A DNA stretch of 64,000 nt from Actinomucor elegans. Its lineage: Eukaryota > Mucoromycota > Mucoromycetes > Mucorales > Mucoraceae. Each line of letters begins with the position of its first letter. Position 1 is the first letter of the stretch. Below the pieces are notes generated by a model, which was not told where the DNA came from, ran no database searches, and saw only the letters and a list, made by a program, of their open reading frames with translations. The translations under genes were made by a program, and so were the position numbers. This document shows, piece after piece, positions 35,340 through 46,388 of the stretch. The stretch lies in the NCBI GenBank assembly GCA_026027325.1, contig JAMSLZ010000015.1, forward strand, positions 248,001 to 312,000, given 5' to 3'.

Positions 35340-36399
35340 ATGATGCTACTAGTACCACTGCTCTTATTATTCCATTATACCCAACTCATCTATACCCAAG
35401 AACTCACGACACCCTCAATATGCGACTGTGGCTACAACGACACCCTCACTGGTCAAACTTGGTCATCCATGTGGCATATGGATTATGACCGTATCTCATT
35501 TGAGGGAATCACTCAACTCTACGCTCATAAAGACCTCTTTTTCAGCAATTATACCATCCCAGCCAAATACAATGACAGTTTTGCACGCGATTTCCGTCGT
35601 CACAACGTGCATTTGGATCACGCACTTGAGCTCAAGGTCACTGTATCGCCTACCCTTCAATGCAGCGGTGTTGGTACGCATCGTCAAGATTTTTTGTTCG
35701 GTTCCTTTCGAAGCTACATGCGTACCACGAATATCAAAGGTACGGTTGCTGGTATGTTTGCCTATCATCCAGAAGGCGAGATCGACATTGAATTATTGAG
35801 TACGTTGGAAAACGAAGTTTATTTCGCTATGCATCCAGGCTTGTTGAATGCAAACGGACAAGCATCGTCGTTAACTCATGGTGAAGCCAATTTAGACTTT
35901 GATCCAACTGCCGAGTTTCATGAATATCGGTTTGATTGGTTTCCAGATGTGGTGATTTTCTATGTAGATGGTGTAGAGATGTATCGTATGGTGACGAATG
36001 TGTTACAGCGGCCTAGTAGAATCATGTTTAATCATTGGACGGATGGCAATAGAAACTTTAGTAAGGGACCTGCTAAAGAAGATGCAAGCTTGTGGGTGAA
36101 AAATATGACATTTTTCTATAATACGTCCGTTACAGGACAACAACAATGCATAAACGCTAGCAAGATATGCGATGTTCAAGGTAACACAAATGATTATAGA
36201 GATTGACTTTATTAACATGATACATGTAGAAATTTTGCGATCGTTGAGAAATGAGAATAATAAAGATGAAGTCGTTAATAGCAGTGGACCATTTGAACGC
36301 ACAATGTCAGATGCTCAGGCCATTATCTTTGAGTCTCTGTGGACATACTGTATACCTTGTATACTATCCCTATTGATTACTTTTATGATGACTTACTAA
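35340..36399 (+). CDS. secreted GH16 family glycosidase with C-terminal hydrophobic anchor
   Basis: A glycoside hydrolase family 16 protein, a family that cleaves or transfers beta-1,3-glucan, chitin-glucan or related polymers in fungal walls. Exons 35340-36180 and 36230-36399 give 336 residues. An N-terminal signal peptide (MMLLVPLLLLFHYTQL) precedes the beta-jelly-roll. The catalytic motif EIDIE gives Glu147 as nucleophile, Asp149 and Glu151 as acid/base. FHEYRFDWFPDVVIFYVDG and MFNHWTDGN are typical GH16 strands. Several NxS/T sites suggest glycosylation. Without splicing the frame stops at 36206. The intron 36181-36229 (GTAACA donor, TTAAC branch, TAG acceptor) joins a tail ending in a hydrophobic helix (YCIPCILSLLITFMM), like a GPI signal or membrane anchor. 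Exact substrate cannot be assigned. Confidence 0.88.
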
Positions 36400-37776
36400 T
36401 GGTAGTGTATAAATGAGACGGGAAATATGTGTGCATTAAGTTTAATGTTGCTATATCCCGCTTCGTCTTCTTTTATCTGTATCAATAAATACAAGTAAAT
36501 TCAATCCAATCTTTAGTAATAGATAGTAAGATGGCATGTTGGAGTTTTATTTGTATCTTGAACAAAAAGAGGCAATTATGAGTTTGGAATAACTTTAAGT
36601 AGTGTAGCGAAGTTGTCAGACTTTCTAACGTACAAAGATAACATTCTGATTTTCCTCTATTTGATAGCTTAATATGCTGCCGGTTGTAAAAACATTAGTC
36701 AAATACAAGCTAGGCATTTTAAGATGTGAATTTAATCCAATCCAACCCTTCGAAGCCATTCATTGTAAATAAACAACCAAGAGGATTTATTCTAAATCAA
36801 AGGATCCCGACATGATTGACTTCTATATAGGCACGACAAGTGTATTATTTGTCCAGACAAAAAGGCTAGGGAATGCGGTATATACGAGGAATGGTCGCTG
36901 AGTTCCAGAATAAAAACCAGACCAGCTCAAATATATTTAATACTATACCATACGGTGGATAGATGTGTTAGATTAACGTTAAGAGAAATGTGATTTTATT
37001 TGATGCTTTTGTTAAAAGACGAGAGAAATTTGATGATAAAATACAAGTCCCTTTTTTTGCTTGATATAACCAAGCGCACTTTCAATTCATGCCTATGAAT
37101 AACATTACTATTTCCTGCTCGAGTAGCAAGATCATTAATGCCAAAGGTTGATCGATACTAGGCCTTTGGATCCAAAAAATTGAAAATAAGGCGATTGTAG
37201 AAGTTTGGCCGATGAAAGTTATAATAATAAAAAAAAGGCGAATCTCATCAAGTATATTTTGAAGAACGTTTTTTTTTTACATCTATTTTCTTTACACTCT
37301 TCATTGTCCTTTGAAGATTACATTTAAATACCACTCTTGTACGTTGTTCTAATACTCAATTGGCATATGTTTCAGCCTAATATATTAACTGTCTATATAT
37401 TGCTTATCAAGTTTATTCAGGATAAACATTGTCACATTATTAATAGGGTGGCATTAGATAGTATGATGCATCTTGAGCTTGCTTGATCTATAGGCCCATA
37501 GACTACTCGTCTGACTCTGGCTTGAAATTACATCTGAGAGGTAATCCACATTCAAAAAGCATATTATAGTACAATATTAGAATATTGATTTATTTATTAT
37601 TGCGCTGATGCATAATATTCCGGGTCTCTGCCTAAACTTTATACCCGAGCTAAAACAGGATAAACTACGCTCGTTGTTCTCAAGGTTGCCTTTTTGCCGT
37701 GTCTGTCCAAAAGTTCACAAAACGATTCACATTGCATACAAACAAGACTCTGATCAAACGTGTTTTGAGCCAAAAT
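36400..37776. other. intergenic region, nothing recognised
   Basis: AT-rich sequence without a supported gene, tRNA or clear repeat. A T-rich tract at 37270-37279 and short A runs are present. The reading frame of the following gene is open upstream to 37699, so an N-terminal extension of 26 codons is formally possible. Confidence 0.5.
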
Positions 37777-38674
37777 ATGAGAGCATTATCTTCAGTTTAT
37801 GGGATTCAAATTGCAATCTTGGCTTTCAGTATATTCATTACTGCCGTTACTACTAATCCATGTCGAAATCTGTACAACAAGGATACGATCGACGAGTGTT
37901 ATATGAGAGTTGCTTTAGACTATGCTTTAGCCCATAGCCCCAGATTCCCTTTTGGCGCACTTATTGTGGATCATACAAAAAACAATATCTCTTGTTACGG
38001 CACGAATTCGAGTAGTAAAAATAAGCTGTTGCATGGGGAAACTGCAGCGTTTTGGAAGTATATATTTCTTTGCAAACCGTACGGTTGACAGTTAACTTTA
38101 CTCTTTATAGCTGTACTGAACTTTATCCATCACCTACCAATGATGATTTATCTAATCCTGGACTGGATTGGTCAAAGCACACGCTTTATACAACTGGAGA
38201 ACCTGTAAAACATCATTGTGGTAGTCTAGGAATTAAAATCTCATTTTAAACATGTATAGTGTCCCATGTGTGCTTCTCAGGCTGTATATCGAGGCATTGC
38301 TCGAGTTGTATGGGGAACGTCTATCCCAGATCTCAATAAAAGCGGATGTCCGCAATTGATGATTCGCATGTAAAGCAGCAATCTTATTATGCCTGCGCAT
38401 AGATTAACTTTTATTTAGGCATGACGTTGTTGCCTCTGCCAAGCTCGGTGCAAATCTTCCAAATCTCAATGTTCCTCTTCTTCAAGGCGGCGTATTGAAA
38501 AATGAGTGCGATCACGTCTTTTGGTGTGCCTTTTCTGTATTTCGGAATGATAAGTACCTTGATGCTATGATCAAAAACGGCTATCAAAATTATATCAATG
38601 ATCGTAATGTTCGTTTCAAGTGCAAAACTGCGCCAAAGAATAAGCTTAGTTTGGGCACACAAAGAGCTAAATAA
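37777..38674 (+). CDS. cytidine/nucleoside deaminase-fold protein with signal peptide
   Basis: This carries the zinc-dependent CMP/dCMP/guanine-type deaminase fold. Exons 37777-38057, 38111-38204, 38260-38369 and 38419-38674 join in frame to 246 residues. The zinc site is HGE (His86, Glu88), with Gly where Ala is usual, and PCPMC (Cys126, Cys129), followed by RGIARVVWGTS as in TadA/guanine deaminase-type enzymes. Unusually, the N-terminus is a signal peptide or anchor (YGIQIAILAFSIFITAV), and the mature part has several NxS/T sites and extra cysteines, pointing to secretion or the vacuole rather than the cytosol. An in-frame ATG at 37699 would give a longer, basic N-terminus; 37777 is preferred because it exposes the signal peptide. 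The likely activity is hydrolytic deamination of a nucleobase or nucleoside for extracellular salvage, which is inference; substrate is unknown. Confidence 0.78.
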
Positions 38675-39536
38675 TGAAGAGAACAGCTACACTTTTTTTT
38701 TTACTAAGGATCAAGGGAGCACAACTGATTGGTATAACCCCGGATAAAATATGCAACCTGATTCATGAACAATTAGTATACTTATGAACAATCTATTAAA
38801 CTTGGATGACACTATTCACCTTGGTTCATCTTTATCTGCAATGAACAAGAAGTTAAGGTACAACTTCGGATTTCGGAGACATAAGAATGATCATACTTTT
38901 TTTTAAAATTACTGGTATACTGATGAATTGTTGAAATCAAAAGTTAACAAAAGAAGTGTAATATAGTATACACCTTTTAATGTTTAAAGTAAGCCTTTTG
39001 GGATCGCATTTTTTTGTTTTAAAAGATTACCAAACTCATATCATTCGAAAACAAATCTTGTTCATCACAACATTTTTTTAATGGTCTAAAGCATAAATAG
39101 GCTACTTTCGCGATTTTTATTTTTGGATTTTTAAAATTCCAGAGCTTAGCATTTAATGACTAGAATGAGCTATCTCATCTAAGAGGGGAGGGGGAACTCA
39201 TTAGGTCGCCAATTACTTTGATAATTTCAATGTACTGTATTCATTAATTAATTTATTGCCTTCATTTACATGTCTCTTTCGTGTAAGAATCATACCACAA
39301 CTACCATCTCTGCCACTGCCAAGGTTAAAGCCTTTCATTAAAAACTTAACATTAGAACTAAACATAGTATTAGTCGAGAAAATGTTTACTATTTGTTTAT
39401 ACCGACGTTTGCTCAAATATCAGTTTCTAAAGAAACTTCGATACCTTCTGGTAGTACATCTGAACATATGAGAACCTGTCCATAGCTTGGCCTATCAGTA
39501 TCGAAAACTCGATTAATATAACCTTACCTCAAGGGT
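38675..39536. other. intergenic region, nothing recognised
   Basis: AT-rich DNA with no supported gene. Several short T tracts and a G-rich patch at about 39181-39195 (GAGGGGAGGGGGAAC) are the only visible features. Confidence 0.45.
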
Positions 39537-41337
39537 ATGGAAGAAAACAATGCTAATACTGATATCACTGACAAAAAGGATCCTGACACAGCACAGGCAG
39601 CCACTCATGACTCCAATGGTCTTGAAGATTATTATGGGCACCTGATCGTCGTACGTTAATACCTCGGCTGTTATTTCATTGAGAGTGTGGGTCCCGGGAA
39701 GCATTGGTCAAATGATCTTTTGGAGAAAAGCGTCACTTTAGAAGTTGATACGTTTATCAAAGGTTTCCATTTCCTCCCAGCGGATACTCAAATTGTACAT
39801 GTAAAATTGAAAGGCTTCCACTCATGTCTTCACGCCCTTTGATAGCCGATTTGGAAAAGCGTCTCTCTTAATACAGCCAAGTACTGGATCTCAGACAACA
39901 TTATTTGACAGGCGCTACATTGGTAGGGCATTTACCACTTTAAACTTGACTCTTGTAATGCTCGATTATCTTCCTTATGAACTACTTCAATGCATAATTT
40001 CTTGGGTCGAAGACGTGATGCGTATCTTCAGTGGGATAACATACCTGGCTTCGATCGCAACTGCTAAGCAAATTGTCAAAAATGTAAAGTATCTTTGAAA
40101 TGTTACAACTATAATGTGACTAGATATATTAGTAGACACTGTCCCCGCAACAAGACTAGTCGCCTATCACGTCTAACAAGAAACGTTTGGTTGTAGTGGC
40201 CCCTGCGAAAACAAGAAAGATATCTGGCGAAACCGCAACCATAAAGACCAAACGGTTCAACATCCATGCCTGAACCTAAGTTTACTGAAAATTTTCAAGA
40301 ATCACAGCCTAATGTAATAGATTGTATCAGGGTTGATTTAGGGCAACAACAGAAGCACCAGTAACTTATTTGCTTCCTAGGTCAATCAGGCTGAGACATT
40401 CTATTATTGCAATAAACCAATGCTTGTGATGGCTTGGATGATTTGTATAGTTGATAAGCGGGAAAAGAACGCGAAAGAAGTACTTTTTGATATTGTTCTT
40501 TATTAAAACCTTTCAAAATCAAAAAGAAAATCCAAAAATTTAAGCTAGATGATTATTTATACTGTTTCTAGGATTGACTCTCTCAGTTCTGATTTAGAAG
40601 GTATATTTTGATTAGCGCAATTATGGGTAATGCTATTGTTATTGATTATCTAAGTGTTTTTGGTATCTATGATTCCCAGTGTCTTGTAGTATGGTGATAC
40701 AGTTGCTACTACTTCAGATATTATTATATTAATGTGTACGTACGTAGCTATTTTACTTATAGGCTATTAAGATGCGCTTTGATATTTCAACTGACAGATT
40801 TATGATGGCCAAGCGTCCTTTCTACTTCAGTACTGACGATCCAAGAATTGTTGAGCAGTTCAACATGTAATTTCAAACTGAATCCTCATTTGGAACAAAA
40901 CGCAGTAGTATCATTTCCTTAAACCCTGTATTCACACTGATTCTACTGGAATCCAACCTAAAGAAAGGATGCTACATCCTAGTGAAAGTACAATTACATT
41001 CAAATACTTCATCTACCAGCACTCTACCACAGAACATATTCACATTACTTGATATATACAGACCAGCTTTCAACAATCCCACAAAAGAGAAATTGTATCG
41101 CGCTTTAATGGAAAATAAGGCACTATAGCAACATTTTATCTACTCTAATAGCAATTCGTTACCATGGGTGGTTTTAATTACAGATATGAAAAGATGAATA
41201 ACCGAGGATCAATATCTGGAGTTCCTACAGAACAGCCTGATATGATATATAATAATTTCCAAAATTGCTTTCAAGAACACCGTATTACTGAAGAGAAGAC
41301 TTGCTTTTTGAACTCTATTCTATCATTTACTTGTTTA

Positions 41338-41340
<3 letters not shown>
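39537..41340 (+). mobile_element. decayed LINE non-LTR retrotransposon (ORF1 zinc knuckle and ORF2 endonuclease)
   Basis: Broken coding stretches in one orientation look like a fungal LINE. ORF1 starts at 39537 with MEENNANTDITDKK, is stopped after 40 codons, and continues in shifted frames with VDTFIKGFHFLPADTQIVHV. A decayed CCHC zinc knuckle follows at about 40101-40142 (CYNYNVTRYISRHCPRN, where the second Cys has become Tyr and Gly has become Tyr). Further along, 40800-41330 gives endonuclease-like pieces: ILVKVQLHSNTS, FTLLDIYRPAFNNPTKEKLY and FNYRYEKMNNRGSISGVP. No reverse transcriptase domain is visible, so the copy is truncated after the endonuclease and inactive. A T27 run follows at 41342-41368. 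The family assignment rests on these motifs only. Confidence 0.65.
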
Positions 41341-41368
<28 letters not shown>

Positions 41369-42004
41369 GTTTACCTATTATGTGAAATTTATTTCAAAAG
41401 TAAATAAATATATTCTGTCAAACGTAGTTTAGTCACCTTGTCATTTTCATTCTTGATCCCTTAAGGATTTTTTTAGACCCCATTCCCTCTTTTTTGATTT
41501 TTCTTGGGCGGAAACGAGATAATTGAGAATCATGCGCTCGATGGAGGCTTTAATCAATTTTTCTGTTTAAACGTAGCTCAGTTAATTGACATGGTGGTTC
41601 ACTAACGGCCTTGAATCATTGCCAAACTCGGTCGAATGCGACATCCAATCAGTAGTTCAATCGCACTTTATGAATTTTGGTGTGTTAATTATCTCACCGT
41701 AATAAACTCAATTAAAAGCTCAATTAGTCACTCGTTCTTTCGCTTACTCTGTTCTTTTATGATTGATTTTACTAAAACAAATAAGAACCAACTGTGTTCT
41801 TTTTAATAAGCAAATGAGTTCTGTTAAATAGTTATTAGATGTACAAAACTAATTGTTTCACAAACTTGAATGCCTTGACTCGACATGGTCCGAGAGATAC
41901 CCCACAAATGAATTAAATAACCGATAGAATATAGTTTCTGACAAATATTTTATTGAAGTTGAATTTGGGTATTTTTCTTTATATACAATCTAGCGCATTT
42001 TTTT
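41341..42004. other. intergenic region with T27 tract
   Basis: Begins with a T27 run (41342-41368) directly after the LINE relic. The remainder is AT-rich with no supported gene. Confidence 0.5.
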
Positions 42005-42364
42005 CTATTGTCTACTTGACTCTTTCTCGTCTTTACTGTTGGCGATATGGTTCAAGATCATTTCTAATCTTGGTGTAGCACAGCAACGAAATATGTCTTG
42101 TGTAGTTGATGTTTTGGGAAATCCATCCACATCCGTCTGAAGCCAGTCTAATAAGCCAGATTGCATTAAAGTGGCTTCATAAGAACTATCACAATCGTCA
42201 CCAAGAAATAACTCGGGATCGTAAGCTGTAGTAGTAGCTGTTCTAAACGATGCTGAGGAAGATGGTGAAGAATAAGAGTATTGAGGTTGGTTGGATATTA
42301 AACTATCATAATGATTTGTTTTTTTGCTATGAAATCCTTTTGATGAAGATGCTATACTATTCAT
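42005..42364 (-). CDS. small Ser/Tyr-rich protein of unknown function
   Basis: A single-exon frame of 119 codons from the ATG at 42364; an in-frame ATG at 42427 would add 21 residues, but the bases between are a CT-rich stretch that looks like a 5' leader. The protein starts MNSIASSSKG, has a Ser/Tyr-rich middle (NQPQYSYSSPSSSASF) and a more ordered C-terminus with LFLGDDCDSSYEATLMQSGL, LDWLQTDVDGFPKTSTTQDI and FRCCATPRLEMILNHI. No known domain is recognised. Composition and leader argue for a real small gene, but there is no other support. Confidence 0.45.
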   Translation of the reverse strand: MNSIASSSKGFHSKKTNHYDSLISNQPQYSYSSPSSSASFRTATTTAYDPELFLGDDCDSSYEATLMQSGLLDWLQTDVDGFPKTSTTQDIFRCCATPRLEMILNHIANSKDEKESSRQ

Positions 42365-42935
42365 GATAAAAGGAGAAAGAAAGGAGAAAAGAAGCAAACG
42401 TACTTTTTTTTTCCTACGTTTAAACATATGACAATTTCCGATATTCTACCTAATAAGGTATAATACAATAGCTGATTCTGAATAAGAAACATATGTTAAT
42501 TGGATAAGCAGCTATATGATTAGCCGTACGTGCATATATAGTGTATATTTGGGTGATCATACTGCATAGTATGTGTACATCATGTCAATCATTGTGAGTG
42601 ACTGCAAAACACGCAAAAAAATAACATAGCTTGATGGTCATATTTGGTTACACTGTAAAGATCAATGGAACCAATAATAAAACGCGTAGTGGTGAATTAT
42701 GAGACAGGACTGTTGTGGTGTACTCTCGTTATATATCTAGCTATAATAATGAGTCAAGAGTAGGTACATTGTTCATCTAACTTGAAAGTTATAATAATCA
42801 AATAAGATCAAAATCAATTAAGCGCTAGTGAGCTGGATAGATATCAACATGAGACACAACTGTAGCTAATTCTAGGCCTCTATAATATATGTATATAGCC
42901 CTTTAACGTAAAAACCATCATACATACCAGTAGGT

Positions 42936-43004
42936 ATAGTAACTTATTCTGGGCATGAAATACTAATCAAATGTAACATTGGACCGAAATCGGCCGAAAG
43001 ATTT
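42936..43004 (+). repeat. dispersed ~70 bp element, copy in tandem neighbourhood
   Basis: One of at least twelve related copies. Shared landmarks in order are GCAGTAAYTTATTCTGRRCAT, an ACTAATCA core, and TTTGACCGAGATYGGCCGA followed by GAT. This copy has TATTCTGGGCATGAAATACT, then ACATTGGACCGAAATCGGCC. Other copies: 68-122(-), 8291-8366(+), 20451-20520(+), 20615-20660(+, half), 32767-32831(+), 43109-43180(+), 54988-55050(-), 55134-55195(-, half), 61812-61853(-, half), 61954-62025(-) and 62119-62191(-). All are intergenic. Confidence 0.7.
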
Positions 43005-43108
43005 AGAGATAATTTACACTGTTCTAGTATGTCATATATCCAACTCGTTGTTGACCCTTGGTGACTATGTATACTTTTGTATTTTGTTTAAACAAAAGCT
43101 TTGGTAGG

Positions 43109-43180
43109 CAAGACAGTTTATTTTGAACATAGATTGCAAATCAGACGCGACCATTGACCGAGATTGGCCGATAGATCGGG
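43109..43180 (+). repeat. dispersed ~70 bp element, second local copy
   Basis: This copy reads CAGTTTATTTTGAACATAGA, then AATCAGACGCGACCATTGAC and CGAGATTGGCCGATAGATCG. It is about 105 bp after the copy at 42936-43004 in the same orientation. Divergence between the two is substantial, so they are not a recent tandem duplication. Confidence 0.7.
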
Positions 43181-43486
43181 TAATGGTGAATACGAACCGG
43201 AAATGAAATAATTTCCAAAAAAAAATCCTCTAACATATTTTTGTAATGCTTTATAGAAAGTCTATAGGCGATTCAGAGATCAATCATTTATAAAGCTGAA
43301 TAATAATCACAGGTTAAATCAAAAATAGGTCGCTGAAACTGACATTACTGCTATTAACATTGGATTCAGGTTGTCTAATGATATAACCCATTCAGTATAA
43401 TAAAGTATATATTATGTATTTTTGTACATGACTATTTATTATTCAATAAAGCTATTTACATTTAGGCAAACTAACCCGTCATTTCT

Positions 43487-44507
43487 CTATCGTACTGTTT
43501 GCGGAGGATTAATATCAGAATCAGAAAGCTCCCAATCGCTTTCTTCATTATCTTGATCAGGGTGATTTATAATTTCTTCTGTTTTTTCTCCAGTTTTTAG
43601 CTTTTTCGAGGGTTGGATTTCCTCTTGTTCTTCCTTTGCTTTCGCATTAGCTTCAGCTTTAACTTTTTCTTGTTCCTCTATTGCTCTGTGTCGTTTCCTA
43701 CTGATAGAATTTTGTAAATGATATATCTTTCGCTTTTTGGCATTGAGTAAATGAACAAATTTATCCATCATCACTATAAATGTCTCCAGTTTCTTTCTCT
43801 CTATCGTTTCAATCAAGTCTCTGAGCTGGCAATTGGTTTTCTTGATATCTTGATCGCGTTGCTTCAGGATTTTTGTAACCTCCTATAGATACTATGTAAG
43901 CACTTATGGATCTCAAGACGATATTGTGCTTTACAATGTTGGATTGTGATGCCATAGAACCATTCTTAAACCATAATCGTTCTAGTTCCTGTGCCTGATC
44001 TGGCGCTGCTCTGTCGAGAAAGAACGATCCAACTATCAATGCAATGTCACCGTTAAATGTTCTCAAGCGCATCTAGTAGAGACTTAGTTTATGATTATTA
44101 TAAACACAAATAATACTAAACCTCCACTTACATTCAACTGGGAAGTTTCTTTATCTTTAGTAACCTTCCAATGCAATCGATTGCCGTAAAAAGACTGCTC
44201 GCCTAGAAATGCAGCTTCCAATACACTGCTTCTGTGTTCTTTATGCAGTGCATTGCTTTCTCGAAAGTTGGTTTGTAGTAGTTCACGTGTAACTAATAGT
44301 AAAGTTAGAACACTCTACAAAATATCTGAAGTGCATTTTACTTTTGCATGTGTAGTAGTCTATCAGATCAGTCACTGTGATCAGACAATAGACTACACTA
44401 TTGTCTTGATCTAAACTCGCATTGTCCAAATCAAGCTTTTCTTTACTCAACCATTCGCATTGAATGTGGAATGGACCGTCGTTAAAGAAGCTATAATGAG
44501 ACGCCAT
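43487..44507 (-). CDS. XRCC4-like non-homologous end-joining factor
   Basis: The protein resembles XRCC4, the scaffold that homodimerises and binds DNA ligase IV in non-homologous end joining. Exons 44507-44342, 44292-44132, 44072-43935 and 43882-43487 join in frame to 286 residues. The N-terminal head has the beta-strand pattern of XRCC4, including VVYCLITVTDLIDYYTC, then helices with KEHRSSVLEAAFLG, and a strand pair ending DIALIVGSFFLDR, matching the conserved RLGSFxL region. The stalk coiled coil has TFIVMMDKFVHLLNAKKRKI and YHLQN, the ligase IV-binding region of animal XRCC4 (FxxVLNEKKxKIRxL). The tail is charged, with a basic KKLK nuclear signal and an acidic end. Sequence divergence in this family is high, so it could also be an XLF or PAXX relative; the LNEKK-like motif favours XRCC4. 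Confidence 0.75.
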
Positions 44508-45032
44508 TATAGGTCAATACTAAGGAAGAGAAAGGTACTCTTACTAAAAAAAAAAAAAAAACCTGCTTATATCAGAGTGACACGTAATTGGTCATTTAGC
44601 AAGCTTAATACTAATTGATATATGCGCTTGTAATTACTGAGTATATCTTCCAATTTGTCATTCAAAGGTTAGACATGCGTGCTATACAATTGGGTCAATG
44701 CGTAATTAAACTAATATATATGTATACATTTTAACAATGGCTTGATGACCATAATGGATGGATATATCATCTACAGCTTGAAATTATCTTTTGTCGTCAA
44801 GTATGCCTATTACATCATATGATCAAATCAACGCTTACATATTACCTGGCAAATTCTCAACCTTATTAATATATACTTTAGTATGGTGCTATTCTCCAGA
44901 ATTTTACTGTTATATTGAATGCCAATTATGTAGTTTAGATTATCTATCGGAATAATAGGTGCAATATGGATTTGGCATTGGTATGCAGCACCAGCAAAAA
45001 AGACTGTTTTACAATTTCTTATTTTATTACTC
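44508..45032. other. intergenic spacer between XRCC4-like gene and AARSD1
   Basis: Non-coding AT-rich spacer with an A16-like tract near 44547-44562. It lies upstream of the XRCC4-like gene on the minus strand and must contain that gene's promoter and the AARSD1 3' end. No other feature is seen. Confidence 0.5.
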
Positions 45033-46388
45033 TTATTTGGATAACTCTTCTTCCAAAACCTTTTCTAATCCTTCAATACCATCCCAGCTCTGGGCTTTGC
45101 CTTGCCATCTTCCTTTACCACCGCCTTTAACACCGGACAATTGCTTCATCACTAACTTGCCTGTTTGCTGAACAATATCATTATTACCACCAGCGACAAT
45201 CAAAGGGCCTCCATCCTTCTTTTCTCCAGCAGCTAGCACTACAACCTTGTTTGATCCTTCTTTGATCAATTGGCGATCCTTCATCACATTGGAAACCATG
45301 CTCAAAAATTCCATATCTGCGTCTTCCTTATACACGACTGCAAAAGGTTTCGTCTCCAAGGAGTTGGCTACATCATCCACTGTATATACTGCCAATGCCT
45401 CTAATAAGCGTTTGGCTCGCTTCAAATGTTTTGATGATTGCTGCTGAAGCTTTTGAACAAGTTCTACAAACTGTTCCTGAGGTCCTGATAACAATCCTGT
45501 CATTTGACGTGTGATAGCATAACTAATATCCAAGGTATCCAACACACGTTGGCCAAACAAGAAAAACACACGGGTATTACCACCACGTACCTTTTCAGTG
45601 TGTAATACTTTGAAACATTGGAGTTGGCTTAGTGATTGCATATGTGTACCGCAGCATGGATTCATATCTAACGCTTCGATTTCGACTGTTCGAATTTTGG
45701 CTCCCGCACCAGGCACATAATCGGCTGGTAAGTTATCAGGGCGCTCCTCTACATCATCACTATGGTCCTTGCTGTGAGTAATCATACGCACATTCTTGAT
45801 GATCAATCCATTCACGATCGTTTCGATATCGCTGAGCAGAGCAGGTGTAATATCAAGTGAGCGGTTAGTGCTAGTAGGAAGTTCAATGTAGCAACGTTTT
45901 TCGCCTAAATTCCAGCCTATGGTAGGCATGTTGTAGGGTGGTTGTTCGAGGACCGCACTGAGTAAGTGTTGTCCACTGTGCTGCTGCATATGGTCCCAAC
46001 GACGAGACCAGTCGACCTTGATATCGACACGGCCAGGGGCAACGGGCGAGGTTGTGTAATGCACATGAGCTAGTTTGCGACGTTGGACATTAACAACCGC
46101 AGCTTGATCGATGAAACCAGTATCGCAAGGTTGACCGCCGCCTTCAGGAAACAAAACTGCGTCAAAAGAGAGATGCGTCAGTCGTGGGCATTATTACATC
46201 TGATCATGATAAAACGTGTTACTTGTGTCTTTTAAATACACTTCGTAAAGGCCCTGTTTGTTGGGTTTTTCGGAGCATGCAATGCACTCGCTGGTGAATT
46301 GGCGCATAAAGGGATCGCGTTGACACTGCAAATCACCAACTGGCACTTGTTGCTGCAGTTGTGCTTCGGTAATGGTAGTGGTACTCAT
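45033..46388 (-). CDS. AARSD1: AARSD1/AlaX alanyl-tRNA editing protein
   Basis: A free-standing editing domain related to AlaRS that deacylates Ser-tRNA(Ala) or Gly-tRNA(Ala) in trans, protecting translation from misincorporation. Exons 46388-46223 and 46156-45033 give 429 residues, the usual length of type II AlaX/AARSD1. The intron (46222-46157) joins LKDT to LFPEGGGQP, the conserved editing-core start. The zinc and catalytic motif HxxxH is HSGQH (His115-His119). The second zinc motif CxxxH is CCGTH (Cys223-His227). The C-terminal region has GGGKGRWQGKA like AlaRS C-Ala. The start ATG is the first in frame and fits the family N-terminus (CQRDPFMRQFTS). Confidence 0.95.
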
